Below, piece by piece: positions 13,207 through 20,671 of a stretch of DNA of 64,000 nucleotides. The DNA lies in assembly GCF_030687895.1 (NCBI RefSeq), contig NZ_CP117452.1, forward strand, positions 2,249,501 through 2,313,500, written 5' to 3'. Each line of letters starts with the position of its first letter. The stretch's first letter is position 1. The DNA is from Pseudomonas sp. FP198. Its GTDB lineage: Bacteria; Pseudomonadota; Gammaproteobacteria; Pseudomonadales; Pseudomonadaceae. A program made the position numbers and the translations under genes. The notes below the pieces were generated by a model. That model worked only from the letters and a program-made list of their open reading frames with translations, was not told the origin of the DNA and made no database searches.

Positions 13207-13898
13207 GCGTCGTGGCGAGCCTGGGCGTCACGGCGAAACAGCCAGACGCTGATCAGTCCCAAGGCAAGCCAGAACGCGACGTTGGTCAGTTGCGCGGCGA
13301 TCTTGAACTGGCTTTCCAGCGCCTCGGGCGCGAGCATCGAGTGGACTTCAGGCTGTGGCGCGCCGATGACGTGAGGCACCAGCAGGGTCGCAACACCCAG
13401 CAGCTTCAGCAGCCATTGCCGGCCGAAGGCAATCAGGGCGATGCCCACCGCCGTGGCCGCCGCCGTGCCGATCCACCACATCTGCCGCTGGGCCAGCTCG
13501 GCCGCCGCCGTGCCAGGCAGTTCCGGTGGCAGGCCAAGCGTTGGCGCGAGGACGAAGGTGGCGTAGCCGGCCAGGCCCCAAAGCAAGCCTTGGGACGTAC
13601 GCGTCGGCTCGCGCAAGGTGTACAGGCCCGCCAGCATCAGGGCGAAACCCACCGCGACCACCAGGTTGCCGCCCGTGGTGGCGAGCAGGCGTTGCCAGCC
13701 GTCTTGCGGTTCCCAGGCTTCGTCGTCATGGTTGTGGGCAGCGCCCGAGGCATGCTCATGGACTTCGCTGGTCGGAGCCTTTTCGTAGGTTTCGGCCTGC
13801 TGAATCAGCGGCGAGACCCACAGGCTTTGCAGAAGAGTCAGCAGCAGGGCGGCCAGCAGCCCGCTGAAACCGGCAGTCCGGGCGATACGCTTGATCAT
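13203..13898 (-). CDS. cbtA: Cobalt transporter subunit CbtA
   Basis: 231-residue membrane protein of the CbtA family, proposed with CbtB to import cobalt for B12 synthesis. About five hydrophobic helices are visible, starting with residues 9-30. A loop near residues 44-65 is rich in His and acidic residues (H-E-H-A-S-G-A-A-H-N-H-D-D-E), suited to metal capture. The ATG at M-I-K-R-I-A-R is preferred to one seven codons upstream, being the usual N-terminus. It follows cbtB by 11 bases and overlaps cobE. Confidence 0.93.
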   Translation of the reverse strand: MIKRIARTAGFSGLLAALLLTLLQSLWVSPLIQQAETYEKAPTSEVHEHASGAAHNHDDEAWEPQDGWQRLLATTGGNLVVAVGFALMLAGLYTLREPTRTSQGLLWGLAGYATFVLAPTLGLPPELPGTAAAELAQRQMWWIGTAAATAVGIALIAFGRQWLLKLLGVATLLVPHVIGAPQPEVHSMLAPEALESQFKIAAQLTNVAFWLALGLISVWLFRRDAQARHDA

Positions 13899-13909
13899 GT
13901 CGTCAGGTC

Positions 13910-14101
13910 TCAGTGGCACGGGAATGCGGCGCTATGCCGGGTGTCGTGGGCCGCGTTGTGCACCGCTTCGATGTGGGAGAAACCGGCGAAGTAGACCAGG
14001 CCCGCGCCGAGGATCGAGGCGAGGACCGCCGCGCTCAGGCGCTGGCTCAGGGTGACAGTGCTGCTGCTGCTGGTGCGGGCGGTGCTGCTGATGGTCGACA
14101 T
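13910..14101 (-). CDS. cbtB: Cobalt transporter subunit CbtB
   Basis: 63-residue CbtB-family membrane protein. One transmembrane segment (about residues 22-40) is followed by a His-rich tail ending H-N-A-A-H-D-T-R-H-S-A-A-F-P-C-H, where the family's metal-binding histidines sit. The ATG is preceded by GAGGGAAG. First conserved gene after the cobalamin riboswitch. A leader ORF in another frame overlaps its start, so its translation may depend on ribosomes entering upstream. Confidence 0.92.
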   Translation of the reverse strand: MSTISSTARTSSSSTVTLSQRLSAAVLASILGAGLVYFAGFSHIEAVHNAAHDTRHSAAFPCH

Positions 14102-14214
14102 GGCGCTTCCCTCGGGTTTGTCGGCGGGGAAGCGAGCGCAATGAAAACCCGGGCGAGGGCTCGCCAGAATTCGAACAGCGCCCGCCCACCGCGGGTTTGT
14201 TGAGCTTGAGTCAT
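14047..14214 (-). CDS. Putative leader ORF between the cobalamin riboswitch and cbtB (55 aa)
   Basis: An ORF of 55 residues starts at an ATG immediately after the B12 box; GGAG within that box lies 8 bases before the ATG, ideal Shine-Dalgarno spacing. It reads M-T-Q-A-Q-Q-T-R-G-G-R-A-L-F-E-F-W-R-A-L-A-R-V-F, with a possible amphipathic/hydrophobic stretch at residues 13-29, then continues in a Pro/Ala-rich frame 55 bases into cbtB. It may be a small protein or only a device coupling riboswitch state to cbtB translation. I do not recognise the sequence as a known family. Confidence 0.5.
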   Translation of the reverse strand: MTQAQQTRGGRALFEFWRALARVFIALASPPTNPREAPCRPSAAPPAPAAAALSP

Positions 14215-14412
14215 GGGCCGGTCTCCGGGCTCGCGAGGGGCTGGGCCGAAGCCTTGCCTGCAAGCGTCACCTTCCCATGCCAGGCACAGTGGATTCGACG
14301 CTTCGCTCGCTTACCGTTGCGGGGGCAGCACCGGACTGACGTGGCCTTGGAGTAAAGCACACGATTCACCGGTTTCCCGTTTCACCCTGTGAAGGGCACC
14401 CGTAACTAGGCC
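14215..14412 (-). ncRNA. Cobalamin riboswitch
   Basis: Read on the minus strand the region shows the cobalamin aptamer in order: GGTGCCCTTCACAGGGTGAA, GGGAAACCGGTGAATC, then the core GCTGCCCCCGCAACGGTAAG, CCACTGTG, TGGGAAGGTGACGC, and finally the B12 box GCCCGGAGACCGGCCC at 14215-14230. It precedes cbtB-cbtA-cobE-cobM, so adenosylcobalamin should repress cobalt uptake and B12 synthesis. The last box abuts the start codon of a leader ORF and contains its Shine-Dalgarno, pointing to control at translation initiation. Confidence 0.95.
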
Positions 14413-14596
14413 GACAGGAGACCATGGGCGAGGCCGGGGCGTCAATCGCGGCTTCGCGCCACCGATGCGGCGGAATATTTTTCACCTTGCCCTGCAAAAG
14501 CCGCAGGCCGGGCCGATAACGAGGTAGGCGTACACACAATTATCCCAAACAATACGCCGGCGGCATGGATGCTCGACCATCACCCGAGGCTTCCCC

Positions 14597-16222
14597 ATGT
14601 CCCTACGCAGTTTGAATATCGCCCCCCGAGCCTTTCTCGGCTTCACTGTCATCGCACTGCTCGTCGTTGTTCTCGGCGTGTTCGCCGCCAATCGCATGTC
14701 TGTCATTCGCCAGGCCTCGGTGGATATGGAACAGACCCAGGTGCCCAGCGTCAGCCATCTGGCCAGTGTGATGGAAAGCGTCCTGCGCATGCGCATCCTC
14801 TCGTTTCGCATATTGGTGAACCGTGATCCGGCCAGCCTGAAAGAAGCCGACGGGCGCATCGGTGTGCTGGTGGAAAAACTGCACAAGGCCAATAACAGCT
14901 ATGCGGCGCTGCCGGCCACCCCGCAAGAGGCCGAGCTGTACAAGACTTTTTCCGCGACGCTTGCAAAGTATCTCGAGGCCCAGCAGGAAATGCTCCAGCT
15001 GTCGCGTCAGGACAAGATTGATCAACTGCGCGCCCATATCAATACGCGGATCAAGGAAGGCACCGACCTGATGGGCGAACAGCTCAACAAACTCATCGAG
15101 TTCAACGTGGCCAGCGCCAGCGATGCATCGGCCAAGGCTGGCGACTATTACACCAGCGCCATCACCGGCATCATCGTCGTCTCGGTTATCGCCGCACTGG
15201 CGACCGTGCTGCTGGCCTTGCTCCTGACCCGCAGTATCGTCACTCCCCTGAACCGGGCGCTCGAAGCAGCCCGGACCATCGCCGGCGGCAATCTGGTCAC
15301 CGTCATCGTCGACGCTGGCAAGGACGAACCCGCGCGATTGCTCCAGGCCTTGGGCGCCATGCAGGGCAGCCTGCGCCAGACCATCGAGCAGATTGCCGGT
15401 TCCGCCACCCAACTGGGCGCCGCGGCTGAAGAGTTGAGTGCCGTCACCCAAGAGTCTTCCCGTGGTTTGCAACGGCAGCACAGCGAAATCGAGCAGGCGG
15501 CCACCGCCGTCAATGAGATGACCGCCGCGGTCGAGGAGGTTGCCCGCAACGCGGTGTCCACTTCCGAAGCCTCGAACCAGTCCACCCAGGCGGCCCGGGA
15601 AGGGCGCACGCGAGTGGTGGAAACCGTCGATGCGATCCAGACCATGACCCACGACGTACAAGCCACCGCCGCGATGGTCGAGGGCTTGGCGGTCCAGGGG
15701 CGTGACATCGGCAAGGTGCTGGACGTGATCCGCGCCATCGCCGAACAGACCAACCTGCTGGCCCTCAACGCGGCCATCGAAGCGGCCCGGGCCGGGGAGG
15801 CCGGACGTGGTTTCGCAGTGGTGGCCGATGAAGTCCGCGCCTTGGCCCATCGCACCGCGCAGTCGACCCAGGAAATCGAAAAAATGGTTGCCGGCATCCA
15901 GAACGGCACCGGCCAGGCCGTGCAGTCGATGCAGCAAAGCAACCAGCGCACCCAAAGCACCCTGGAACTGGCCCGTGGCGCCGGTGTGGCGCTGGAACAG
16001 ATCACCCAGTCGATCCACCAGATCAACGAGCGCAACCTGGTCATTGCCAGCGCGTCCGAAGAACAGGCCCAGGTCTCCCGTGAAGTGGACCGCAACCTGA
16101 TGAACATCCGTGACCTGGCGACCCAATCGGCCAGCGGCGCGCAACAGACCAGCGACGCCACTCACGAACTGTCGCGCCTGGCGGTGGGTTTGAATGCGAC
16201 GGTGGCGCGCTTCGTTATTTGA
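14597..16222 (+). CDS. Methyl-accepting chemotaxis protein
   Basis: 541-residue chemoreceptor. An N-terminal transmembrane helix (about 12-31) is followed by a periplasmic domain of about 155 residues that looks like a four-helix bundle (repeated heptad-like helices, no PAS/Cache signature). A second membrane helix (about 190-212) leads into HAMP and the cytoplasmic signalling domain. The highly conserved hairpin tip is intact ([19 protein letters not shown]) near residues 388-406. No C-terminal CheR-binding pentapeptide is seen (ends R-F-V-I). Ligand cannot be assigned; it stands alone, without chemotaxis kinase genes. Confidence 0.94.
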   Translation: MSLRSLNIAPRAFLGFTVIALLVVVLGVFAANRMSVIRQASVDMEQTQVPSVSHLASVMESVLRMRILSFRILVNRDPASLKEADGRIGVLVEKLHKANNSYAALPATPQEAELYKTFSATLAKYLEAQQEMLQLSRQDKIDQLRAHINTRIKEGTDLMGEQLNKLIEFNVASASDASAKAGDYYTSAITGIIVVSVIAALATVLLALLLTRSIVTPLNRALEAARTIAGGNLVTVIVDAGKDEPARLLQALGAMQGSLRQTIEQIAGSATQLGAAAEELSAVTQESSRGLQRQHSEIEQAATAVNEMTAAVEEVARNAVSTSEASNQSTQAAREGRTRVVETVDAIQTMTHDVQATAAMVEGLAVQGRDIGKVLDVIRAIAEQTNLLALNAAIEAARAGEAGRGFAVVADEVRALAHRTAQSTQEIEKMVAGIQNGTGQAVQSMQQSNQRTQSTLELARGAGVALEQITQSIHQINERNLVIASASEEQAQVSREVDRNLMNIRDLATQSASGAQQTSDATHELSRLAVGLNATVARFVI

Positions 16223-16263
16223 GATAGGGTTGAAGCTGGATACCGCGCTAACAGGAGCAATGC

Positions 16264-17448
16264 ATGCGCTTTTCAGCCTTGACCCAACGCATCACCGGCG
16301 ACGGCGCCGCCGCCTGGCAGATCCATGACCGGGCGCTGGCCATGCGCGAACAGGGCAGGGGGGTGCTGTTGCTGTCGGTGGGCGATCCGGATTTCGATAC
16401 GCCACCGGCCATTGTCGAGGCCGCCGTCGCCAGCCTGCGGGCGGGGGACACGCATTATTCGGATACCCGTGGCCTGCATGCGTTGCGCGCCAGCATCGCC
16501 CGGCGCCACCAGCAACGTTGCGGCCAACCGGTGGGCGCCGGGCACGTCACGGTGCTGCCCGGCGCCCAGTGTGCGGTCTTCGCGGTCGCGCAGTGCCTGC
16601 TCGACCCTGGCGACGAGGTGATTGTCGCTGAACCGATGTACGTCACCTACGAAGCGGTCTTTGGCGTCTGCGGGGCAAAAGTGGTCCCGGTGGCGGTGCG
16701 TCCGGAAAACGCTTTTCGGGTAGAGCCGGCCGACGTGGCCCGGCTGATCACGCCGCGTACCCGCGCGATGCTGCTCAACAGCCCCAACAATCCCTCCGGC
16801 GCCAGCCTGCCGCTGGCCACCTGGCAAGCGTTGGCGCAACTGTGCATCGAGCATGACCTGTGGCTGATCAGCGATGAGGTCTACAGCGACTTGCTCTACG
16901 ACGGCGAACATATCAGCCCGGCCAGCCTGCCGGGCATGGCCGAGCGCACCGCCACCCTCAACAGCCTGTCCAAATCCCACGCCATGACAGGCTGGCGCAT
17001 CGGCTGGGCCATCGGCCCCGAGTCCCTGGCCGGGCATCTGGCCAACCTGTCGCTGTGCATGTTGTTCGGCCTGCCGGACTTCGTCCAGCGCGCCGCCCAG
17101 GTGGCCCTTGAGCGGGATCTGCCTGAAGTGGCGCGGATGCGCGAGGAATATCGCCAGCGCCGTGACCTGGTGTGCGCGGCGCTGGAGGGGCGTGCGGGCC
17201 TCAGGCCGGTACGGCCCGATGGCGGCATGTTCGTGATGGTCGACGTGCGCCAGACCGGCCTCGCCGCCCAGGCATTTGCCGAGCGCCTGCTCGACGGCCA
17301 TGGCGTGTCGGTGCTGGCGGGCGAGGCGTTCGGGCCGAGCGCGGCGGGGCATATCCGGATCGGCTTGGTGGTCGATCAGATGCAATTGGCGGATGCGTGC
17401 CGGCGGATCGTCGAGTGTGCGGCGGCCTTGCAGCAGGTCGATTGGTGA
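16264..17448 (+). CDS. aruH: Arginine-pyruvate transaminase-like PLP aminotransferase
   Basis: 394-residue class I/II aminotransferase. The N-terminus (F-S-A-L-T-Q-R-I-T-G-D-G-A-A-A-W), the S-V-G-D-P-D-F-D-T-P motif, N-S-P-N-N-P-S-G-A-S-L-P and the PLP-lysine segment S-L-S-K-S-H-A-M-T-G-W-R match what I know of P. aeruginosa AruH, which deaminates L-arginine with pyruvate in the arginine transaminase pathway. In P. aeruginosa aruH is followed by aruI (2-ketoarginine decarboxylase); here no aruI is adjacent, so the assignment rests on protein similarity. An unspecified broad-range aminotransferase is the alternative. Confidence 0.75.
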   Translation: MRFSALTQRITGDGAAAWQIHDRALAMREQGRGVLLLSVGDPDFDTPPAIVEAAVASLRAGDTHYSDTRGLHALRASIARRHQQRCGQPVGAGHVTVLPGAQCAVFAVAQCLLDPGDEVIVAEPMYVTYEAVFGVCGAKVVPVAVRPENAFRVEPADVARLITPRTRAMLLNSPNNPSGASLPLATWQALAQLCIEHDLWLISDEVYSDLLYDGEHISPASLPGMAERTATLNSLSKSHAMTGWRIGWAIGPESLAGHLANLSLCMLFGLPDFVQRAAQVALERDLPEVARMREEYRQRRDLVCAALEGRAGLRPVRPDGGMFVMVDVRQTGLAAQAFAERLLDGHGVSVLAGEAFGPSAAGHIRIGLVVDQMQLADACRRIVECAAALQQVDW

Positions 17449-17548
17449 AGTTTTGTAGAAGCTGTGTGAAATTGTGTAAGGGTTTTGCTCGACGGTGATC
17501 GCGGACGTATATCCTTGGTGGCTTGAGATTTCTTGCGCCTGTGGGACC

Positions 17549-17630
17549 GCTATCGCGAGCAAGCTCGCTCCCACAGGGGTTTCGGTATGCAGCAAAACCC
17601 TGTGGGAGCGAGCCTGCTCGCGATGAGGCC
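17549..17630. repeat. Paired REP sequences, family A, inverted relative to a normal REPIN
   Basis: A right-half core (gctatcgcgagcaagctcgc) is followed after about 27 bases by a left-half core (gtgggagcgagcctgctcgc), the reverse of the usual order. They sit immediately upstream of the response regulator gene, within its likely leader. Confidence 0.85.
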
Positions 17631-17664
17631 CGCCCAGATGCCACCGTATTTTCTGGACCACCCC

Positions 17665-18366
17665 ATGCCCAACATCCTCCTCGTCGAAGACGACGCCGCC
17701 CTTTGCGAACTGATCTCCAGCTACCTGGAGCGCAACGGCTATCAGGTCAGCGTCCTCAATCGTGGCGATCACGTCCGTGAGCGGGCGCGGGCCAATCCGC
17801 CGGACCTGGTGATCCTCGACCTGATGCTGCCGGGCCTGGATGGCTTGCAGGTCTGCCGTCTGCTGCGCGCCGATTCGGCGACCCTGCCGATTCTGATGCT
17901 CACCGCTCGGGATGACAGCCACGACCAGGTGCTGGGCCTGGAAATGGGCGCCGATGACTACGTCACCAAGCCCTGCGAGCCGCGGGTATTGCTGGCGCGG
18001 GTACGCACCCTGCTGCGGCGCAGTAGCCTCACCGAACCGCAAACGGTCAACGACCGTATTGTCATGGGCAATCTGTGCATCGATCTGTCCGAGCGCACCG
18101 TTACCTGGCGCGGGCAGCCGGTGGAGCTGTCCAGCGGCGAGTACAACCTGCTGGTGGTGCTGGCCCGGCATTCCGGCGAGGTGCTCAGCCGCGACCAGAT
18201 TTTGCAGCGCTTGCGCGGCATCGAATTCAACGGCACCGATCGCTCGGTGGACGTGGCCATTTCCAAATTGCGGCGCAAATTCGACGACAACGCCGGCGAG
18301 GCGCGCAAGATCAAGACCGTGTGGGGCAAGGGTTACCTGTTCAGCCGTTCCGAGTGGGAATGCTGA
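17665..18366 (+). CDS. rstA: RstA-like response regulator (OmpR family)
   Basis: 233-residue response regulator with receiver domain (acidic pocket E8-D9-D10, phospho-acceptor D52 in V-I-L-D-L-M-L-P, conserved Lys in Y-V-T-K-P) and a C-terminal winged helix (about 130-230). The frame is open upstream through REP DNA, but M-P-N-I-L-L-V-E-D-D is the natural start. The sensor kinase gene begins 3 bases after its stop, and that kinase closely resembles E. coli RstB, so the pair is named by analogy. The inducing signal is unknown. A REP pair lies just upstream, between aruH and this gene. Confidence 0.82.
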   Translation: MPNILLVEDDAALCELISSYLERNGYQVSVLNRGDHVRERARANPPDLVILDLMLPGLDGLQVCRLLRADSATLPILMLTARDDSHDQVLGLEMGADDYVTKPCEPRVLLARVRTLLRRSSLTEPQTVNDRIVMGNLCIDLSERTVTWRGQPVELSSGEYNLLVVLARHSGEVLSRDQILQRLRGIEFNGTDRSVDVAISKLRRKFDDNAGEARKIKTVWGKGYLFSRSEWEC

Positions 18367-18369
18367 TCG

Positions 18370-19671
18370 ATGTGGAAACTGCTGATTCGCCTCTATCTTG
18401 TGACCATCGTCTCCTACAGCGCGGCGATCTACCTGATGCCGGAACTGGTGATCCGCCTGTTCCATGAGCGCTTCCAGACTTACAACCTCGACTATTCCCG
18501 TGGCCTGCAAACCTTGATGGCCAAGCAGTTTCGCGCCGTGCCCAGCGCGCAATGGCCGGCGCTGGCGGCGCAGATGGACAAGGAGTTCGAGCCGCTGCGC
18601 ATCGAGCTCGCCGCCACCGATGATGCGGGTTTCACCGCCGCCGAGCAGGCGCGTCTGCAGCGTGGTGAGAATGTGGTGCGCATCGGCGACTGGGGTTGGC
18701 GAACCCTGGCGGCCGCGCCGCTGGATGGGCGCACCGCGGTCAAGATGATCGTTCCCCCGGATCCGGCGGATGTCAGCTGGCTGTACTGGAGCATCAACGT
18801 GCTGATCGGCGCGACGATGCTCGGCTGTCTGCTGCTCTGGCTGCGGCCGCACTGGCGCGACCTGGAGCGGCTCAAGCGCACCGCCGAGCGTTTCGGCAAG
18901 GGCCACCTGGGGGAGCGCACGCACATCGCGCCGCGCTCCAACATTGGCAGCCTGGCCCATGTTTTCGACACCATGGCGGGCGATATCGAGAACCTGCTCA
19001 ATCAGCAGCGCGACCTGCTCAACGCCGTATCCCATGAGCTGCGCACGCCTTTGACCCGGCTCGATTTCGGCCTGGCACTGGCCTTGTCCGAGGATCTGCC
19101 TGCGCCCAGCCGCGAGCGTCTGCAAGGGTTGGTGGCGCACATTCGTGAGTTGGATGAGTTGGTGCTGGAGCTGTTGTCCTATAGCCGTCTGCAGAACCCT
19201 GAGCGCCTGCCGGAGCGGGTCGAAGTGCCGCTGGACGAGTTCATCGACAGCATCCTCGGCAGCCTCGATGAAGATCTGGCGGCGCCGGAGGTGGTCATCG
19301 ACGTTTTGCTGCACGGGGCGCTGGAGCGTTTCGAGCTCGACCCGCGCCTCACCGCCCGGGCGTTGCAGAACCTGCTGCGCAATGCGATGCGCTATTGCGA
19401 AAAGCGCATCCAGGTGGGGGTGCTGGTCAGCGAGCAAGGCTGCGAAATCTGGGTCGACGATGACGGCATCGGCATTCCCGACAGCGAGCGTGAGCGGGTA
19501 TTCGAGCCGTTCTACCGGCTGGACCGCAGTAGGGATCGCGCCACGGGCGGCTTCGGCCTCGGCCTGGCGATCAGCCGTCGCGCCCTGCAAGCCCAGGGCG
19601 GCACCCTGACGGTCGAAGCCTCGCCGCTGGGCGGGGCACGCTTCCGGCTCTGGCTACCGCCAACATGCTGA
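18370..19671 (+). CDS. rstB: RstB-like sensor histidine kinase
   Basis: 433-residue inner-membrane kinase. Transmembrane helices lie at about 7-25 and 138-158 with a periplasmic sensor of about 110 residues between. HAMP follows (R-P-H-W-R-D-L-E-R-L-K-R-T-A-E-R-F), then the dimerisation helix with the phosphorylated His at about 222 (V-S-H-E-L-R-T-P-L-T-R) and an ATPase domain with N-L-L-R-N-A-M-R-Y, D-D-D-G-I-G-I-P and G-G-F-G-L-G-L-A boxes. Layout and the R-P-H-W / R-F-G-x-G-H-L segments are those of RstB. It partners the preceding regulator. Confidence 0.85.
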   Translation: MWKLLIRLYLVTIVSYSAAIYLMPELVIRLFHERFQTYNLDYSRGLQTLMAKQFRAVPSAQWPALAAQMDKEFEPLRIELAATDDAGFTAAEQARLQRGENVVRIGDWGWRTLAAAPLDGRTAVKMIVPPDPADVSWLYWSINVLIGATMLGCLLLWLRPHWRDLERLKRTAERFGKGHLGERTHIAPRSNIGSLAHVFDTMAGDIENLLNQQRDLLNAVSHELRTPLTRLDFGLALALSEDLPAPSRERLQGLVAHIRELDELVLELLSYSRLQNPERLPERVEVPLDEFIDSILGSLDEDLAAPEVVIDVLLHGALERFELDPRLTARALQNLLRNAMRYCEKRIQVGVLVSEQGCEIWVDDDGIGIPDSERERVFEPFYRLDRSRDRATGGFGLGLAISRRALQAQGGTLTVEASPLGGARFRLWLPPTC

Positions 19672-19704
19672 TCACCTCCCGCTGGGCCACAAAGTGGCCC
19701 CCCT

Positions 19705-20346
19705 TCAGCCAAACAACCCCGCCGCAATATTGATCGAAAACCCCAGGATCGCCGTGTTGAACACAAACCCGATCAACGACTGCGCCAACACGATCTTGCG
19801 CAACTGCCGCGTAGCAACACCTACGTCCGAAGTCTGCACCGCCACGCCGATGGTGAAAGAGAAGTACAAAAAGTCCCAGTAGTTCGGCGTGGTCAGTCCC
19901 TCGGCAAAACGCAGGGCGGGCTCCTTGCCGGACCAGGTGTAATACAGGCGCGCGTAGTGCACGCTGAAAATCACTCCGATCAGTAGCCATGAACCGATCA
20001 CGGTCAATGCAGTGAAACCGTAATGCAGCAGCTTGCCTGCGGTTTGCAGGTCGCGGCTGCCGGCCAGTTCGAAGGTGATGGTCGCCAGGCTCGCCAAGGC
20101 CGCGATGCAGACCATCAGCAGGACCAGCCCGGCGTTCTCGTCTTCGATCTCGGCGATGCGCTTGACGTCAGGTGCCTTGGCTCGCACCGTCAGCCAGAAC
20201 ATCAGCGCCAGGTAGGTCCAGACCCCGACGTTCCAGCCGATCAGGACCTTGCCGATGATCGAGTCCGCAGGGATCAGCAGGCCCGCCGCCAGGCCGATGA
20301 CCGTGGCGCAGGAAAGACGCGGGTGAGTGCGGGTGAGGCGGGGCAT
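19705..20346 (-). CDS. DUF1345 family membrane protein
   Basis: 213-residue integral membrane protein with about five hydrophobic helices (near 12-28, 38-55, 75-97, 110-130, 185-208). The segment [17 protein letters not shown] near residues 160-176 is characteristic of DUF1345. Family function is unknown; the T-x-G-V-A-x-Q-T-S-D stretch resembles a pore-loop region but shows no clear selectivity filter. It is convergent with the RstB-like gene. Confidence 0.85.
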   Translation of the reverse strand: MPRLTRTHPRLSCATVIGLAAGLLIPADSIIGKVLIGWNVGVWTYLALMFWLTVRAKAPDVKRIAEIEDENAGLVLLMVCIAALASLATITFELAGSRDLQTAGKLLHYGFTALTVIGSWLLIGVIFSVHYARLYYTWSGKEPALRFAEGLTTPNYWDFLYFSFTIGVAVQTSDVGVATRQLRKIVLAQSLIGFVFNTAILGFSINIAAGLFG

Positions 20347-20435
20347 GGGAGCTCACTGTGGCGGGGGAATGCCAGGGAATCAGATCTTAGCCGAAGCCGT
20401 TCAGGCTCGGGTTCTTCTTTGCGACGACTACCGTC

Positions 20436-20535
20436 TTCGCGAGCAGGCTCGCTCCCACATGGATTTGTGGCTGGATCCGAGATTTTCCTCTGCACCATAA
20501 CCTCTGTCGGAGCGAGCTGCTCGCGATGGCGAAGT
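20436..20535. repeat. Degenerate REPIN, family A, outward orientation
   Basis: Right-half core cttcgcgagcaggctcgctc and, 47 bases later, a decayed left-half core gtcggagcgagctgctcgcg with a missing base and one substitution. It occupies most of the ~325-base gap between the DUF1345 gene and mucR. Confidence 0.8.
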
Positions 20536-20601
20536 GTCTTTCGTCGAAAATATCCCGCCGATGATGGCTTTTTGATGCTTGGTTCGTGCACCGCCGTACC
20601 A

Positions 20602-20613
20602 ATTGTGTACAAT
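20602..20613 (+). promoter_or_regulatory. Operator-like ATTGTGTACAAT with embedded -10 upstream of mucR
   Basis: The arms ATTGT and ACAAT flank GT, forming an interrupted palindrome of the kind bound by GntR/FadR-type repressors. TACAAT within it is a good -10 hexamer, about 60 bases before the mucR ATG. No convincing -35 is seen at 17 bases. If real, a repressor here would block polymerase directly. Confidence 0.35.
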
Positions 20614-20671
20614 CGCCGACTTTTCAACCAGGCATGGAAGCAGTTCGGCCTTTTGGCCACGAGAAAAATCC

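Noticed and set aside
16273..19590. 1105-codon minus-strand frame spanning the aminotransferase, response regulator and kinase genes
   Set aside because: It crosses three real plus-strand genes and a REP pair; composition is shadow-like and a single protein here is not credible.
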